DNA of 59,736 nt from Vescimonas cirricatena. GTDB lineage: Bacteria; Bacillota; Clostridia; Oscillospirales; Oscillospiraceae. The translations under genes were made by a program, and so were the position numbers. Positions 42,474-50,282 of the stretch are shown piece after piece; within the stretch, counting starts at the first letter, position 1, and every line of letters starts with the position of its first letter. The notes under the pieces are model-generated. The model had not been told where the DNA came from. It worked only from the letters and a program-made list of their open reading frames with translations, and did not search any database. The DNA lies in the NCBI RefSeq assembly GCF_020687045.1, contig NZ_JAJEPW010000014.1, positions 1-59,736 of the forward strand, in the 5' to 3' direction.

Positions 42474-43097
42474 TCACTCCCCCTTCCCTGCCGTCCGCTG
42501 CCGGAACCGGCGGGAGGCCGCGTCCCAGTCGATGATGGCCAGCGCCGCCTCCACATAGTCCTCCCGCCGGTTTTCATAGTCCGGGATAAATGCGTGCTCC
42601 CACAGGTCCACGTTGAACAGGGGCCACAGGGGCAGCGGCGTGTCCTGGTTGGCGGTGCAGGTGACCTGCAGCCCCCCGGAGCAGCACACCAGCCACACCC
42701 ATCCGCTGCCGAACACGCTCATGGCGGCGTTCTTCAGGCTGCGGTGCAGCCCCTCCATGGAGCCGAAGCTGTGCTCCACCTCCGCCAGCAGCTCCCCGGA
42801 GGGCTTGGTGGTCCGGGCCGGGGCCAGGGACGAAAAATACAGCCCGTGGTTATACACGCCTCCGCCATAGCGGCGCACCGCCTGGCCCAGGGTCCGGGGC
42901 AGTTGGCACCAGTGCAGCAGCAGCCGCTCCAGCGGCCAGTCCTGATATTGGGTCCAGGGCACCAACGCCCCGTTGAGCCGGTCCACATAGGCGGCAAAGA
43001 ACGCGTCGTGGTGCAGCCGCACCGACGAGCGCCCCAGGTTTGGCTCCAGAGCCGCCGGGGCATAGGGCAGCGGCGGCAGGATATAGGGATAAGTCAT
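42474..43097 (-). CDS. Manganese/iron superoxide dismutase with altered second shell
   Basis: Protein of 207 aa. The fold is clear: 'PYILPPLPYAPAALEPNLG', 'YNHGLYFSSLAP', 'FGSGWVWLV', 'VDLWEHAF'. The four metal ligands align as H29, H84, D164 and H168. 'TANQDTPL' carries the Gln typical of Mn enzymes. Two usually conserved features differ: the 'HHxKHH' segment reads 'HHDAFF' (Phe in place of the gateway histidines), and the Trp after 'NHxxF' is Phe88. The start is ATG 43095-43097 with AAGGAA upstream. Divergent from a NimA-like flavoprotein gene. Dismutation of superoxide is likely, with possibly unusual kinetics or a spore-coat oxidation role. Confidence 0.85.
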   Translation of the reverse strand: MTYPYILPPLPYAPAALEPNLGRSSVRLHHDAFFAAYVDRLNGALVPWTQYQDWPLERLLLHWCQLPRTLGQAVRRYGGGVYNHGLYFSSLAPARTTKPSGELLAEVEHSFGSMEGLHRSLKNAAMSVFGSGWVWLVCCSGGLQVTCTANQDTPLPLWPLFNVDLWEHAFIPDYENRREDYVEAALAIIDWDAASRRFRQRTAGKGE

Positions 43098-43212
43098 GGC
43101 AGGCAGTTCCTTTCCGAAAAAAATTCCTGCTTCCATGGTATGCCGCCGTTGACAAACCATGCCTTTTGGTGCAAACTGTAAACAGCCGCCCGGCGGCAAA
43201 GGAGGAAGAAAC

Positions 43213-43704
43213 ATGCGAAGAAAAGACAGAGAACGGGACCGGAGCTTTGCCTGGGAGGTGCTGAAAAAGGCCCCCTACGCCACCCTGTCCCTGACGGACG
43301 GCCAGGGCCGCCCCTACGCCGTGCCGGTGAACCAGGCCGTGGACGAGGAGTACCACGTGGTCTATTTCCACTGCGCCGGAGCCGGAGAAAAGTGGGAGCT
43401 TCTGAAGGACGGTGCAGAGGTGTGCCTGTCGGCGGTGTCCCACGCCACGGCGGTGCCCAACGCCTTCACCATGGCCTATGCCAGCGCCGTTCTGCGGGGC
43501 CGGGCGGAGGTGGTGACGGACCAGGGCGAGTGGACCCGGGCCCTGCTTCTGCTGTGCTCCGCCTTTGACCCCAAGGGCATGGGCCGCTTCACGGAGTCCG
43601 TGGAAAAATACGGACCCGCCACAAAGGTGATCCGGATCACCCCCCGGGAGCTTACCGGCAAGGAAAACACCGCCGCCGAAGCGCCCCACCATCATCACGA
43701 CTGA
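43213..43704 (+). CDS. NimA-like pyridoxamine 5'-phosphate oxidase family flavoprotein
   Basis: Protein of 163 aa with the split-barrel FMN fold. The N-terminus 'MRRKDRERD' and 'VVYFHCAGAGEKWELLKDG' match the Nim (5-nitroimidazole reductase) subgroup, where the His of 'xxH' lies near the flavin. It ends in a His-rich tail 'APHHHHD' that could bind metal. GGAGG lies 8 bases before ATG 43213. A TTGACA at 43153 lacks a convincing -10. Nitroimidazole reduction is only one possibility; many relatives have no known substrate. Next to sod and upstream of thiN, so probably part of redox or cofactor housekeeping. Confidence 0.85.
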   Translation: MRRKDRERDRSFAWEVLKKAPYATLSLTDGQGRPYAVPVNQAVDEEYHVVYFHCAGAGEKWELLKDGAEVCLSAVSHATAVPNAFTMAYASAVLRGRAEVVTDQGEWTRALLLLCSAFDPKGMGRFTESVEKYGPATKVIRITPRELTGKENTAAEAPHHHHD

Positions 43705-43713
43705 GGAAACACT

Positions 43714-44328
43714 ATGGCATGCTATATTTTCGGTGCAGGCAGCTTTTACGGCCTGGACCGCTGTCCCCGGGCCGACGACTTCATCATCGCCGCCGACGGC
43801 GGCTGGCTGGCCTGCCGCAAGACCGGTATCACGCCGGACCTGCTGCTGGGGGATTTCGACTCCCTCAGCACCCAGCCCGACTTCCCCAACATTCTCCGGG
43901 TGCCGGTGGAGAAGGACGACACCGACACCATGCTGGCGGTGAAAACCGGGCTGGAGCGCGGGGAAACGGAGTTTCACATCTACGGCGGCATGGGCGGCCG
44001 CCGGACGGACCACACCATCGCCAATTTCCAGGCCCTGCTGTACCTGGCCCGGCGGGGGGCTCAGGGCTGGCTGTATGGCCAGGGGGAGCGGTACACCGCC
44101 GTATGCGGCGGCACCGTCACCTTCCCCGCCCGGGACCGGGGCATTCTGTCCGTGTTCTGCCTGGGGGCCGACGCCAGGGACGTCAGCATCCAGGGAGGCC
44201 AGTATCCCCTGCACCACGCGGTGCTGACGGCGGAGTTCCCTCTGGGCGTCAGCAACCACTTTGTGGGCCGCCCCATCACCGTGTCGGTGCGGGACGGCAG
44301 CCTGCTCATAGGCGTCGTGGAGGACTGA
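43714..44328 (+). CDS. thiN: Thiamine pyrophosphokinase
   Basis: Protein of 204 aa that makes thiamine diphosphate from thiamine and ATP. Motifs: 'IIAADGGWLACRKTGITPDL', 'LLGDFDS', 'EKDDTDTMLAV' and 'YGGMGGRRTDHTIANFQALL'; the C-terminal beta domain ends 'SVRDGSLLIGVVED'. The acidic residues of the GDFDS and DDTD motifs bind Mg-ATP. Nine bases after the preceding stop, with the RBS GAGGAAA, so co-transcribed with the NimA-like gene. Confidence 0.94.
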   Translation: MACYIFGAGSFYGLDRCPRADDFIIAADGGWLACRKTGITPDLLLGDFDSLSTQPDFPNILRVPVEKDDTDTMLAVKTGLERGETEFHIYGGMGGRRTDHTIANFQALLYLARRGAQGWLYGQGERYTAVCGGTVTFPARDRGILSVFCLGADARDVSIQGGQYPLHHAVLTAEFPLGVSNHFVGRPITVSVRDGSLLIGVVED

Positions 44329-44352
44329 CCCGGGCGTTTTTTGCGTTCCCGG

Positions 44353-44381
44353 TTGCCAAAGCGCACTGTGCGTGGTAGAAT
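44353..44381 (+). promoter_or_regulatory. coaX promoter
   Basis: TTGCCA (44353-44358), 17 bases, TAGAAT (44376-44381). The spacer contains a small dyad CGCAC-T-GTGCG. Confidence 0.6.
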
Positions 44382-44409
44382 AGACAGGAATGGAAAGGGG
44401 GCTTCTGCC

Positions 44410-45183
44410 ATGCTTTTGGCCATTGATATCGGCAATTCCAACATCTCCGTGGGGCTGTTCGACCAGAAACGGGACCTGAAATTTCTGTCCTCCATCGACA
44501 CCGACAGCCGGAAAACGGCAGATCAGATTAGCATCGACCTGATGAACATCTTCTCCCTGTATCAATACGACCTGCGTGACGTCAGCGGCGCCATTTTCTC
44601 CAGCGTGGTGCCGCCCATCAACTTCATGATGGCCAAGGCCCTGACCCGCCTGCTGGGAAAGCCCCCCATGATCGTGGGCCCTGGGGTCAAAACCGGGCTT
44701 AACATCCGCATGGAGATCCACAACCAGTTGGGTGCCGACCTGGTGGCAGGCGCCGTAGCCGCTCTGGACAAGTACCCCACCCCCATCATCATGATCGACA
44801 TGGGCACCGCCACCACCATCTCCTATATCTCCAGCAGGCGCAGCTATGAGGGCGGCCTGATGTTCCCCGGGGTGCGGCTGAGCCTGGACGCCCTGTCGGA
44901 CCACACCGCCCAGCTGCCGGACATCTCCCTGCAGCACCCCAAGAGCCTCATCGGCAAAAACACCGAGGACTGCATGCGCTCCGGCATTGTCTACGGCACC
45001 GCCGGGATGCTGGACGGCGTCATCGACCGCATCCGGGAGGTCCTGCCCCAGGGGGAGACCCCCACCATCGTGGCCACCGGCAGCAACGCCCCGGTGATCG
45101 TGCGCTACTGCCGCAACAAGGTGCTCTATGACAAGTATCTGCTGATGGAGGGCCTGTGGGACATCTATCAGAAGAATCACTGA
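44410..45183 (+). CDS. coaX: Type III pantothenate kinase
   Basis: Protein of 257 aa catalysing the first step of coenzyme A synthesis (pantothenate to 4'-phosphopantothenate). ASKHA-fold motifs: 'LAIDIGNSNISVGLFD', 'MIDMGTATTISYI', 'GGLMFPGVRLSLDAL', 'SGIVYGTAGMLDGVIDRI' and 'IVATGSNAPVI'. Type III enzymes need a monovalent cation and resist feedback by CoA. AAGGGGG precedes ATG 44410. A strong terminator follows. Confidence 0.95.
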   Translation: MLLAIDIGNSNISVGLFDQKRDLKFLSSIDTDSRKTADQISIDLMNIFSLYQYDLRDVSGAIFSSVVPPINFMMAKALTRLLGKPPMIVGPGVKTGLNIRMEIHNQLGADLVAGAVAALDKYPTPIIMIDMGTATTISYISSRRSYEGGLMFPGVRLSLDALSDHTAQLPDISLQHPKSLIGKNTEDCMRSGIVYGTAGMLDGVIDRIREVLPQGETPTIVATGSNAPVIVRYCRNKVLYDKYLLMEGLWDIYQKNH

Positions 45184-45214
45184 TAAAAAGAGCTTTGCTT
45201 TTTTGACAGTCACG

Positions 45215-45250
45215 GCAAAGGCCCCGGACTTTCGTCCGGGGCCTTTGCTT
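45215..45250. terminator. Terminator after coaX
   Basis: Perfect 15-bp stem GCAAAGGCCCCGGAC-tttc-GTCCGGGGCCTTTGC followed by TT. Just before it, minus-strand CTGTCAAAAAAG (45198-45209) resembles the words at 39032 and 42238. Confidence 0.85.
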
Positions 45251-45321
45251 ATGCAGTTGGCGTATGAGGAAGGCTGTCACAGCCGGTTGGGCAGGGCTGC
45301 GGCCCCTTCCTTATAGGTGGG

Positions 45322-48300
45322 TCAGCGGGCCTTGCGCTTCAGGGTCACAGCGGCGGGGATCATCACGCAGCTGAAGGAAGCGGCCAGCACCCAGACGATG
45401 ATGTTGGAGGAGTCGCCGGTCTTGGGGGCGTCGGGCTTGCCGGGCTCCTCGGGCTTGCCGGGGTTCACGGGATCGGGATTCTCGGGCTGGGCAACGCCCT
45501 CGTAGGCCGTCTCAGTGAGGCTGCGGGAGAAGATGAAGTTGCTGATGAAGGTGTACTCGTCGGTCTGGTGGATCTTGTGGTTCAGGACGTTGGCGAACAG
45601 AGCGATGTCCAGGTCGCCGTTCTGATACTCGAAGCCCACCACGCCGTTGTTGTACTGGTTGAACTGAGCGGTCAGCTCGTCATCGGTCAGGCAGATGCAG
45701 CCCTGCAGGGGATCCTTGCCGGCGTTCTGCACCAGAACGGTAGCGCCCTTGGGGATCTTGGTGAACCAGTTGGTGCCGTACTCGTACATCACGTCGTCAC
45801 CCTCGTTGATATAGGTGGCGTTGACCAGGGTGTTGTTGGAATATACCACCCGGCCCAGGAAGTCGGTACCCTTGTCGCAGGAGGAGATCTCCACGCCCAG
45901 CTCCTGCATGAAGGCAGATCTGCCGGTGATGGCATCGTTGCTGTAGCCCATGTAAGGCGTACCGGCCTTCACGGCGGCCAGGGCATCGTCGCTGAGGGCG
46001 CGGGAGCCCACGATGACGTTGGCCTTGGTCAGGTCATCGGTCATGGTGAAGCCCATGGCGGTCAGAGCCAGCCAGTCGAAGCGGTAGTTATAGGAGCCGG
46101 AGCGCAGGGTGGTCTCCACGTAGCCGGAGGTGTTGTCGGCGGGCTTGCCGGGCAGATACACCTGGGGATTGAGGATGACGGCGGCCTTGATGCCGGTGCC
46201 GTACACGCCGGTGGCGGTGAGGACATAGTCCTTGGCCACGGTCATGAAGTCCTCATAGGAGCAGATGAAGTTGCCCTTCTCACTGCCTTCGGTGATCATG
46301 GCCACGGTCTTGCCGGCCCGCAGCAGCGCGTTGATGGCAGCGGTGGAGTCGTTGGACACGTTGTCGATGATGACGTCGGCATTCTCCACGCCCTCAAACT
46401 GGGTGGCGAAGGCGGCCAGATAGGTCAGGGCCTGGGTATAGTTGATGGTCTCGGGGCAGGCGGCCATGATGGTCTTGTAGGCAGCGGGCTCCGCCACGAT
46501 GACGCGGTCATAGCCCCGGGCGTTGCTGCGCTGGGCGAAGCTCTCGGAGTACAGGCCCTGCCAGACGTTGATGAAGGTGCCGTCGAACAGCTGGCTGTTG
46601 GCCAGGGAGCGCTTGGCCTGATACATGGACACCACCATGGTACCGGCGAGATAGGTCACGCCGTCATAGGTGAATTCCTTGCTGGCCACGTTGACCTTCA
46701 CATCGTTGCGGGTCAGGTACTTCATCTCGGCGGCGGCGTCATACAGATTCTTCTGGTTGGCGCTGTCCATGAGGATGATATAGCACTCGGGATAGAAGTT
46801 GCCGTTCTGGCCCTCGCCATCGTACACGGGGCGCATCAGCTCAGTCTGGGTGCCGGGCCGGTCATATTGGTCCACGTACCAGGGAGCCACCAGCTCGTTG
46901 GAATTGGTGTTGTTCACGCCGCGGGAGAACAGCTTGGCCTGGTTCTCCAGCATGGTGATCTTGTTGGCCTGGATGTACATGGCCTGGGTCATCAGGCCGT
47001 AAGGCACCACCAGCTCGGAGGCGACGTCACTGTACACAGGCAGCTCCCAGGTGATGCCGGCGGTGCCGATCAGGACGGGGAACTGGGAACCGTAGGCGGT
47101 GGTCATATCATCCCAGGGCTCGGTCCAGGCCACGCCGGAGGGAGAATCGTTGTCCACACGCAGGTAATCGCGGTAGGGCATCTCGAAGCTGTTGTGCTCG
47201 GGGTTGTTGGCGATGGCGCCCATACCCACGGCCTCGCCCAGCTGGATGAACTGCTTGGCGATCAGGTCGTACTCATAGTTGGGCTCGTGGGGAGGCGTGC
47301 AGGGCTCGATGAGCATGGCCTCCACGCGGCCGTGGATCTCGGTGAACACCATGGGGTTGAACTTATTCACCAGGGCCATGGCGTTGGCATCCTCAAACAG
47401 GGTCTGGTTGGCCTCGTCGCGGTTGGGGTCATAGCCCTGACCGGTGGTGCGGGTCATGTGCTCATAGCCCTCGATGTTCTGCTCGGGGACGATGACCATA
47501 AACACGTCGCCCAGCAGCTCCTTGACGTTGACCCGGTTCTCCTGCACGTTATAATAGGCGGCCAGGTCCAGCTGACCGGAGTACAGGCTGCCGTTGGCCT
47601 TGTAGCCGTTTTCACCGCGGATGAAGCCGATGTAGGAGGCGAAATCCTTGATCTGCTCGGGAACGGCCACGTTCTGCTTGGCCATCTCCTGGGCCAGAAG
47701 CTCCTTACCGGCGTCGGTGAAGCCCTCCAGGGTGTTGACGTTGATGGTCTCGTTCTCCAGCAGCAGGTGGGCGAACTCCAGGATGCCGTTGACGGCGGCA
47801 TTCTCGTTGGAGTGGACGTTGGAGGCGAACATAGGCACCCGCAGGTCATCGAAGTCGCCGTTGGCCAGCTTGGTCAGCGCCAGGTCGGGGTCGGATTCCA
47901 CCAGGTCGGTGTATGCCAGCCACTTGTCAACGGACTCCTTGGAGTCGGCAACGATCAGGTAGGGCATATCATAGCCGTCGGTGGTGGTCTGGCCCATGGA
48001 CTCCTTGGACACATACAGGTCGGTATCCGTGGCGGCCAGGGCTTCCAGATCGTCATACAGCTCGTACACGGTGCGGAAGCTGTCGTAAGGAACGACCTTG
48101 GCGTGGCAGGAGACGATGTCCTTACCGTCGGCGGTCACACGCAGGGTGTAATAGCCGCACAGGCCCAGGTATGCGCCGCCGTTGCTGTGGGGGGCGCTGT
48201 AGTTCACGCTGCCGGAGCGGTTGGCAAAGTAGCAGGAGATGTTCAGGTACAGGACCAGAGAGACCTTGCCGTCGTCGTCGAACGCAAAGCCGTAGTCATC

Positions 48301-48687
48301 CACCTGGAACATCTGGGTGTCTCTCTGGGTCTTCCAGCTGTCCAGAGGGCCGCCCTGATAGGGGTTGGGGAACTTCTCGGGGTTCAGATAGCCGCGCTGG
48401 GTGTCGCGGTCCAGAGACAGGGACAGGCCCGCGTCCATGGCGGCGGCCAGCTCATTCTCCGTCAGGTTGGTGGGCAGGGTGACGGTGGCGGTGGTGTCCT
48501 CCGCCAGGGAGATCTGCCAGTCGATGTCGGTGTATGCGGGATAGGTATTTGCCAGGGACTTACCGGGGGCACGAGTGTCCTTCGCCACGTCTGCGACGCT
48601 TGCGAACGCAGATGCAGGGAATACGAGAGCGAGGATCAGGACAAACGCCAGGATCTTCGTCGAAAGACGGGATCTTTTGTGCTGCAT
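45322..48687 (-). CDS. Exported M14 zinc carboxypeptidase with sortase-type anchor
   Basis: Protein of 1121 aa. The signal peptide ends 'VFPASAFA'. Zinc and catalytic residues of family M14 are visible: H292 and E295 ('VHSNENAAVN'), H452 ('EIHGRVEAM'), the Asn-Arg pair at 422-423 and a candidate catalytic Glu548 ('GITWELP'). A second, glutamine-amidotransferase-like half (about 600-1030) binds or shields the catalytic domain in relatives; its role is unknown. The C-terminus has a Pro-rich linker, 'APKTGD', a membrane helix and 'LKRKAR', a variant LPxTG wall-sorting signal. It probably trims peptides or peptidoglycan stems at the surface. GGAGAAAA precedes the ATG. Confidence 0.9.
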   Translation of the reverse strand: MQHKRSRLSTKILAFVLILALVFPASAFASVADVAKDTRAPGKSLANTYPAYTDIDWQISLAEDTTATVTLPTNLTENELAAAMDAGLSLSLDRDTQRGYLNPEKFPNPYQGGPLDSWKTQRDTQMFQVDDYGFAFDDDGKVSLVLYLNISCYFANRSGSVNYSAPHSNGGAYLGLCGYYTLRVTADGKDIVSCHAKVVPYDSFRTVYELYDDLEALAATDTDLYVSKESMGQTTTDGYDMPYLIVADSKESVDKWLAYTDLVESDPDLALTKLANGDFDDLRVPMFASNVHSNENAAVNGILEFAHLLLENETINVNTLEGFTDAGKELLAQEMAKQNVAVPEQIKDFASYIGFIRGENGYKANGSLYSGQLDLAAYYNVQENRVNVKELLGDVFMVIVPEQNIEGYEHMTRTTGQGYDPNRDEANQTLFEDANAMALVNKFNPMVFTEIHGRVEAMLIEPCTPPHEPNYEYDLIAKQFIQLGEAVGMGAIANNPEHNSFEMPYRDYLRVDNDSPSGVAWTEPWDDMTTAYGSQFPVLIGTAGITWELPVYSDVASELVVPYGLMTQAMYIQANKITMLENQAKLFSRGVNNTNSNELVAPWYVDQYDRPGTQTELMRPVYDGEGQNGNFYPECYIILMDSANQKNLYDAAAEMKYLTRNDVKVNVASKEFTYDGVTYLAGTMVVSMYQAKRSLANSQLFDGTFINVWQGLYSESFAQRSNARGYDRVIVAEPAAYKTIMAACPETINYTQALTYLAAFATQFEGVENADVIIDNVSNDSTAAINALLRAGKTVAMITEGSEKGNFICSYEDFMTVAKDYVLTATGVYGTGIKAAVILNPQVYLPGKPADNTSGYVETTLRSGSYNYRFDWLALTAMGFTMTDDLTKANVIVGSRALSDDALAAVKAGTPYMGYSNDAITGRSAFMQELGVEISSCDKGTDFLGRVVYSNNTLVNATYINEGDDVMYEYGTNWFTKIPKGATVLVQNAGKDPLQGCICLTDDELTAQFNQYNNGVVGFEYQNGDLDIALFANVLNHKIHQTDEYTFISNFIFSRSLTETAYEGVAQPENPDPVNPGKPEEPGKPDAPKTGDSSNIIVWVLAASFSCVMIPAAVTLKRKAR

Positions 48688-48776
48688 AGTTTTCTCCTTT
48701 TCTTCTCTTTCTTTTCCATGGTGGTCCTTGGGTCGTCCGACGGGGCCGCCGGGCCGTCTGTCGGATCGTTGATTTT

Positions 48777-48805
48777 AGATTAAAACGGCTGTACAGCTTC
48801 GTCAA
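48777..48805 (-). promoter_or_regulatory. Promoter of M14 peptidase gene
   Basis: Minus strand TTGACG (48800-48805), 17 bases, TAATCT (48777-48782). The leader to the ATG is about 85 bases. Region 48688-49109 otherwise holds no gene: this promoter, the operator-like repeats, an AT-rich stretch (48830-48910), and the terminator hairpins of spoIVB. Confidence 0.55.
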
Positions 48806-48814
48806 TCTGTACAG
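48789..48814. promoter_or_regulatory. Paired CTGTACAG palindromes flanking the -35
   Basis: The perfect 8-bp palindrome CTGTACAG at 48789-48796 and 48807-48814, 18 bp apart. One copy lies in the spacer and the other just upstream of the -35 TTGACG. This is the layout of a double repressor operator. Confidence 0.6.
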
Positions 48815-48984
48815 GCATATGCGGCGAAGCAGAAAAAACTTTGTGTATTTTTGTGCAATGTGCTGTTATGTTTTCCTCTCATACATTCTGTTATTCATAT
48901 TGTGAACTTTCAGACAGTCGACCATGCGTTCCACAGGCCGCCGCAGCTATTTGGACATCACTCAAAATTTGTATAAGAAAATAT

Positions 48985-49047
48985 GGTTTTTCCCCCGAAA
49001 AACCGGGATACCCGGAGGAAATGCAGGCATTTCTTCGGATATCCCGG
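48985..49047 (-). terminator. Double hairpin terminator of spoIVB
   Basis: CCGGGATA...TATCCCGG long stem (49003-49047) followed on the minus strand by GGTTTTTC, which itself starts a second hairpin GGTTTTTC-CCCC-GAAAAACC (48985-49004). Confidence 0.7.
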
Positions 49048-49109
49048 CACGCATGTTCTTTTCTATAATCGCAATACGCGTTTTACCGCCATCAAATTGG
49101 CCGGTTCTG

Positions 49110-50120
49110 TTATCCCACCGCCTCCAGCATATGCTCCAGCAGGATGCCGTAGCCCTGGGAGGGGTCGTTCACCAGCACATGGGTCACAGCCCCCACAAAG
49201 CGCCCGTTCTGGATGATGGGGCTGCCGCTCATCCCCTGGACGATGCCGCCGGTGGTCTCCAGCAGCTGGGGGTCCGTGACCTTCAGCAGCAGGTCCCGGC
49301 CGTCCCGGTTCATGGGGCACAGCCGCACGATCTCCACCTGATAGGCCCGGGTATCATCCCCGGAGACGGTGGAGAGGATGGTGGCGGGGCCGGTGGTCAC
49401 CTGGCTGCGCTGGGCCACCGGCAGGGCCGTGCCGGAGACGAAGTCCCCCTCCGCCACGGTGCCGAAAATGCCGCCGGTGGTGTTGGCGGACACGGTGCCC
49501 ACGTCGTGCTGGGCCGTGAAGTCCCCCTTCAGCTGGCCCGGCTCACCCTTTTCGCCCTTTTTCACGGCCTTCACGGAGGTCTCCATAATGGAGCCGCTGG
49601 ACAGCGGCATCAGCTGGGCCGTGTCCGTGTCGGTGATGCCGTGGCCCAGAGCGCCGTAGGCCCCGGTGTCCGGGTCATAGAAGGTCAGGGTCCCCACGCC
49701 GGCCATGCTGTCCCGGGTCCAGGCGCCCAGCCGCCAGGAGCCGTCCTCCCCCTGCACCGGCGCGGCGGTGACGTTCAGGGTCTTGCCCTCACGCCGCAGG
49801 CCGATGGCGGCGGGCTGGCCTCCGGTGGCCTGCAGCAGGGTCTGCAGGTCCTCCGTGGAGGTGACCTTTTCGCCGTTGCAGCTGACGATCAGGTCCCCCT
49901 CCCGGATGCCGCAGTCCCGGGCCGGGCAGGGGGCCGTTTCCGAGGTGGACACCACCAGCACGCCGTCGGCAAAGAGCTTGATGCCCACCGCCTTCCCCAC
50001 AGGGATCAAGGTGCGCTGATCGGCCCATACCGCCTGGCAGCACAGGACCCCGGTGAGCAGCACGGCCAGCAGCCATGCGGCCGGCCTGCGTATGCGTCGC
50101 TTTTTTTGCGTTTCATACAT
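49110..50120 (-). CDS. spoIVB: SpoIVB serine peptidase
   Basis: Sporulation signalling protease of 336 aa, secreted from the forespore into the intermembrane space, where it cuts SpoIVFA to activate pro-sigma-K processing. Features: one N-terminal membrane anchor (about 14-33), a PDZ domain (about 75-130; 'GIREGDLIVSCNGEKV'), and the S55 peptidase domain with His in 'GALGHGITD' and Ser in 'GIVQGMSGSPII'. Slightly shorter than the Bacillus protein. spo0A, its usual downstream neighbour, is not present; an M14 peptidase follows instead. Direct evidence that the host belongs to a spore-forming lineage. Confidence 0.94.
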   Translation of the reverse strand: MYETQKKRRIRRPAAWLLAVLLTGVLCCQAVWADQRTLIPVGKAVGIKLFADGVLVVSTSETAPCPARDCGIREGDLIVSCNGEKVTSTEDLQTLLQATGGQPAAIGLRREGKTLNVTAAPVQGEDGSWRLGAWTRDSMAGVGTLTFYDPDTGAYGALGHGITDTDTAQLMPLSSGSIMETSVKAVKKGEKGEPGQLKGDFTAQHDVGTVSANTTGGIFGTVAEGDFVSGTALPVAQRSQVTTGPATILSTVSGDDTRAYQVEIVRLCPMNRDGRDLLLKVTDPQLLETTGGIVQGMSGSPIIQNGRFVGAVTHVLVNDPSQGYGILLEHMLEAVG

Positions 50121-50144
50121 GCGATCACCCCTGTTTTTGAATTT

Positions 50145-50158
50145 TGTCGCCGGCGACA
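50145..50158. promoter_or_regulatory. 14-bp perfect palindrome upstream of spoIVB
   Basis: TGTCGCCGGCGACA, centred about 31 bases before the spoIVB ATG. The lack of a loop makes it more likely a protein-binding site on DNA than an RNA hairpin. Confidence 0.4.
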
Positions 50159-50232
50159 GAGTTACTTTGCGCCGCCGGACGGCGTTTCATGTCCGCTAAA
50201 TAAAGGATGCTTTTCCGCCGGACGCGAAAAAA

Positions 50233-50258
50233 GCGCCGCAGACGGCTGTCTGCGGCGC
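50233..50258 (-). terminator. Terminator of NCS2 permease gene
   Basis: GCGCCGCAGAC-ggct-GTCTGCGGCGC, followed on the minus strand by TTTTTTCGC. Confidence 0.92.
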
Positions 50259-50282
50259 AAAGGCGGAAGAAATTTCCAATTT

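Noticed and set aside
48924..49110. Rightward small gene in the gap between the M14 peptidase and spoIVB
   Set aside because: The frame continues antisense through spoIVB, has no RBS, and the region is explained by the spoIVB terminator hairpins.
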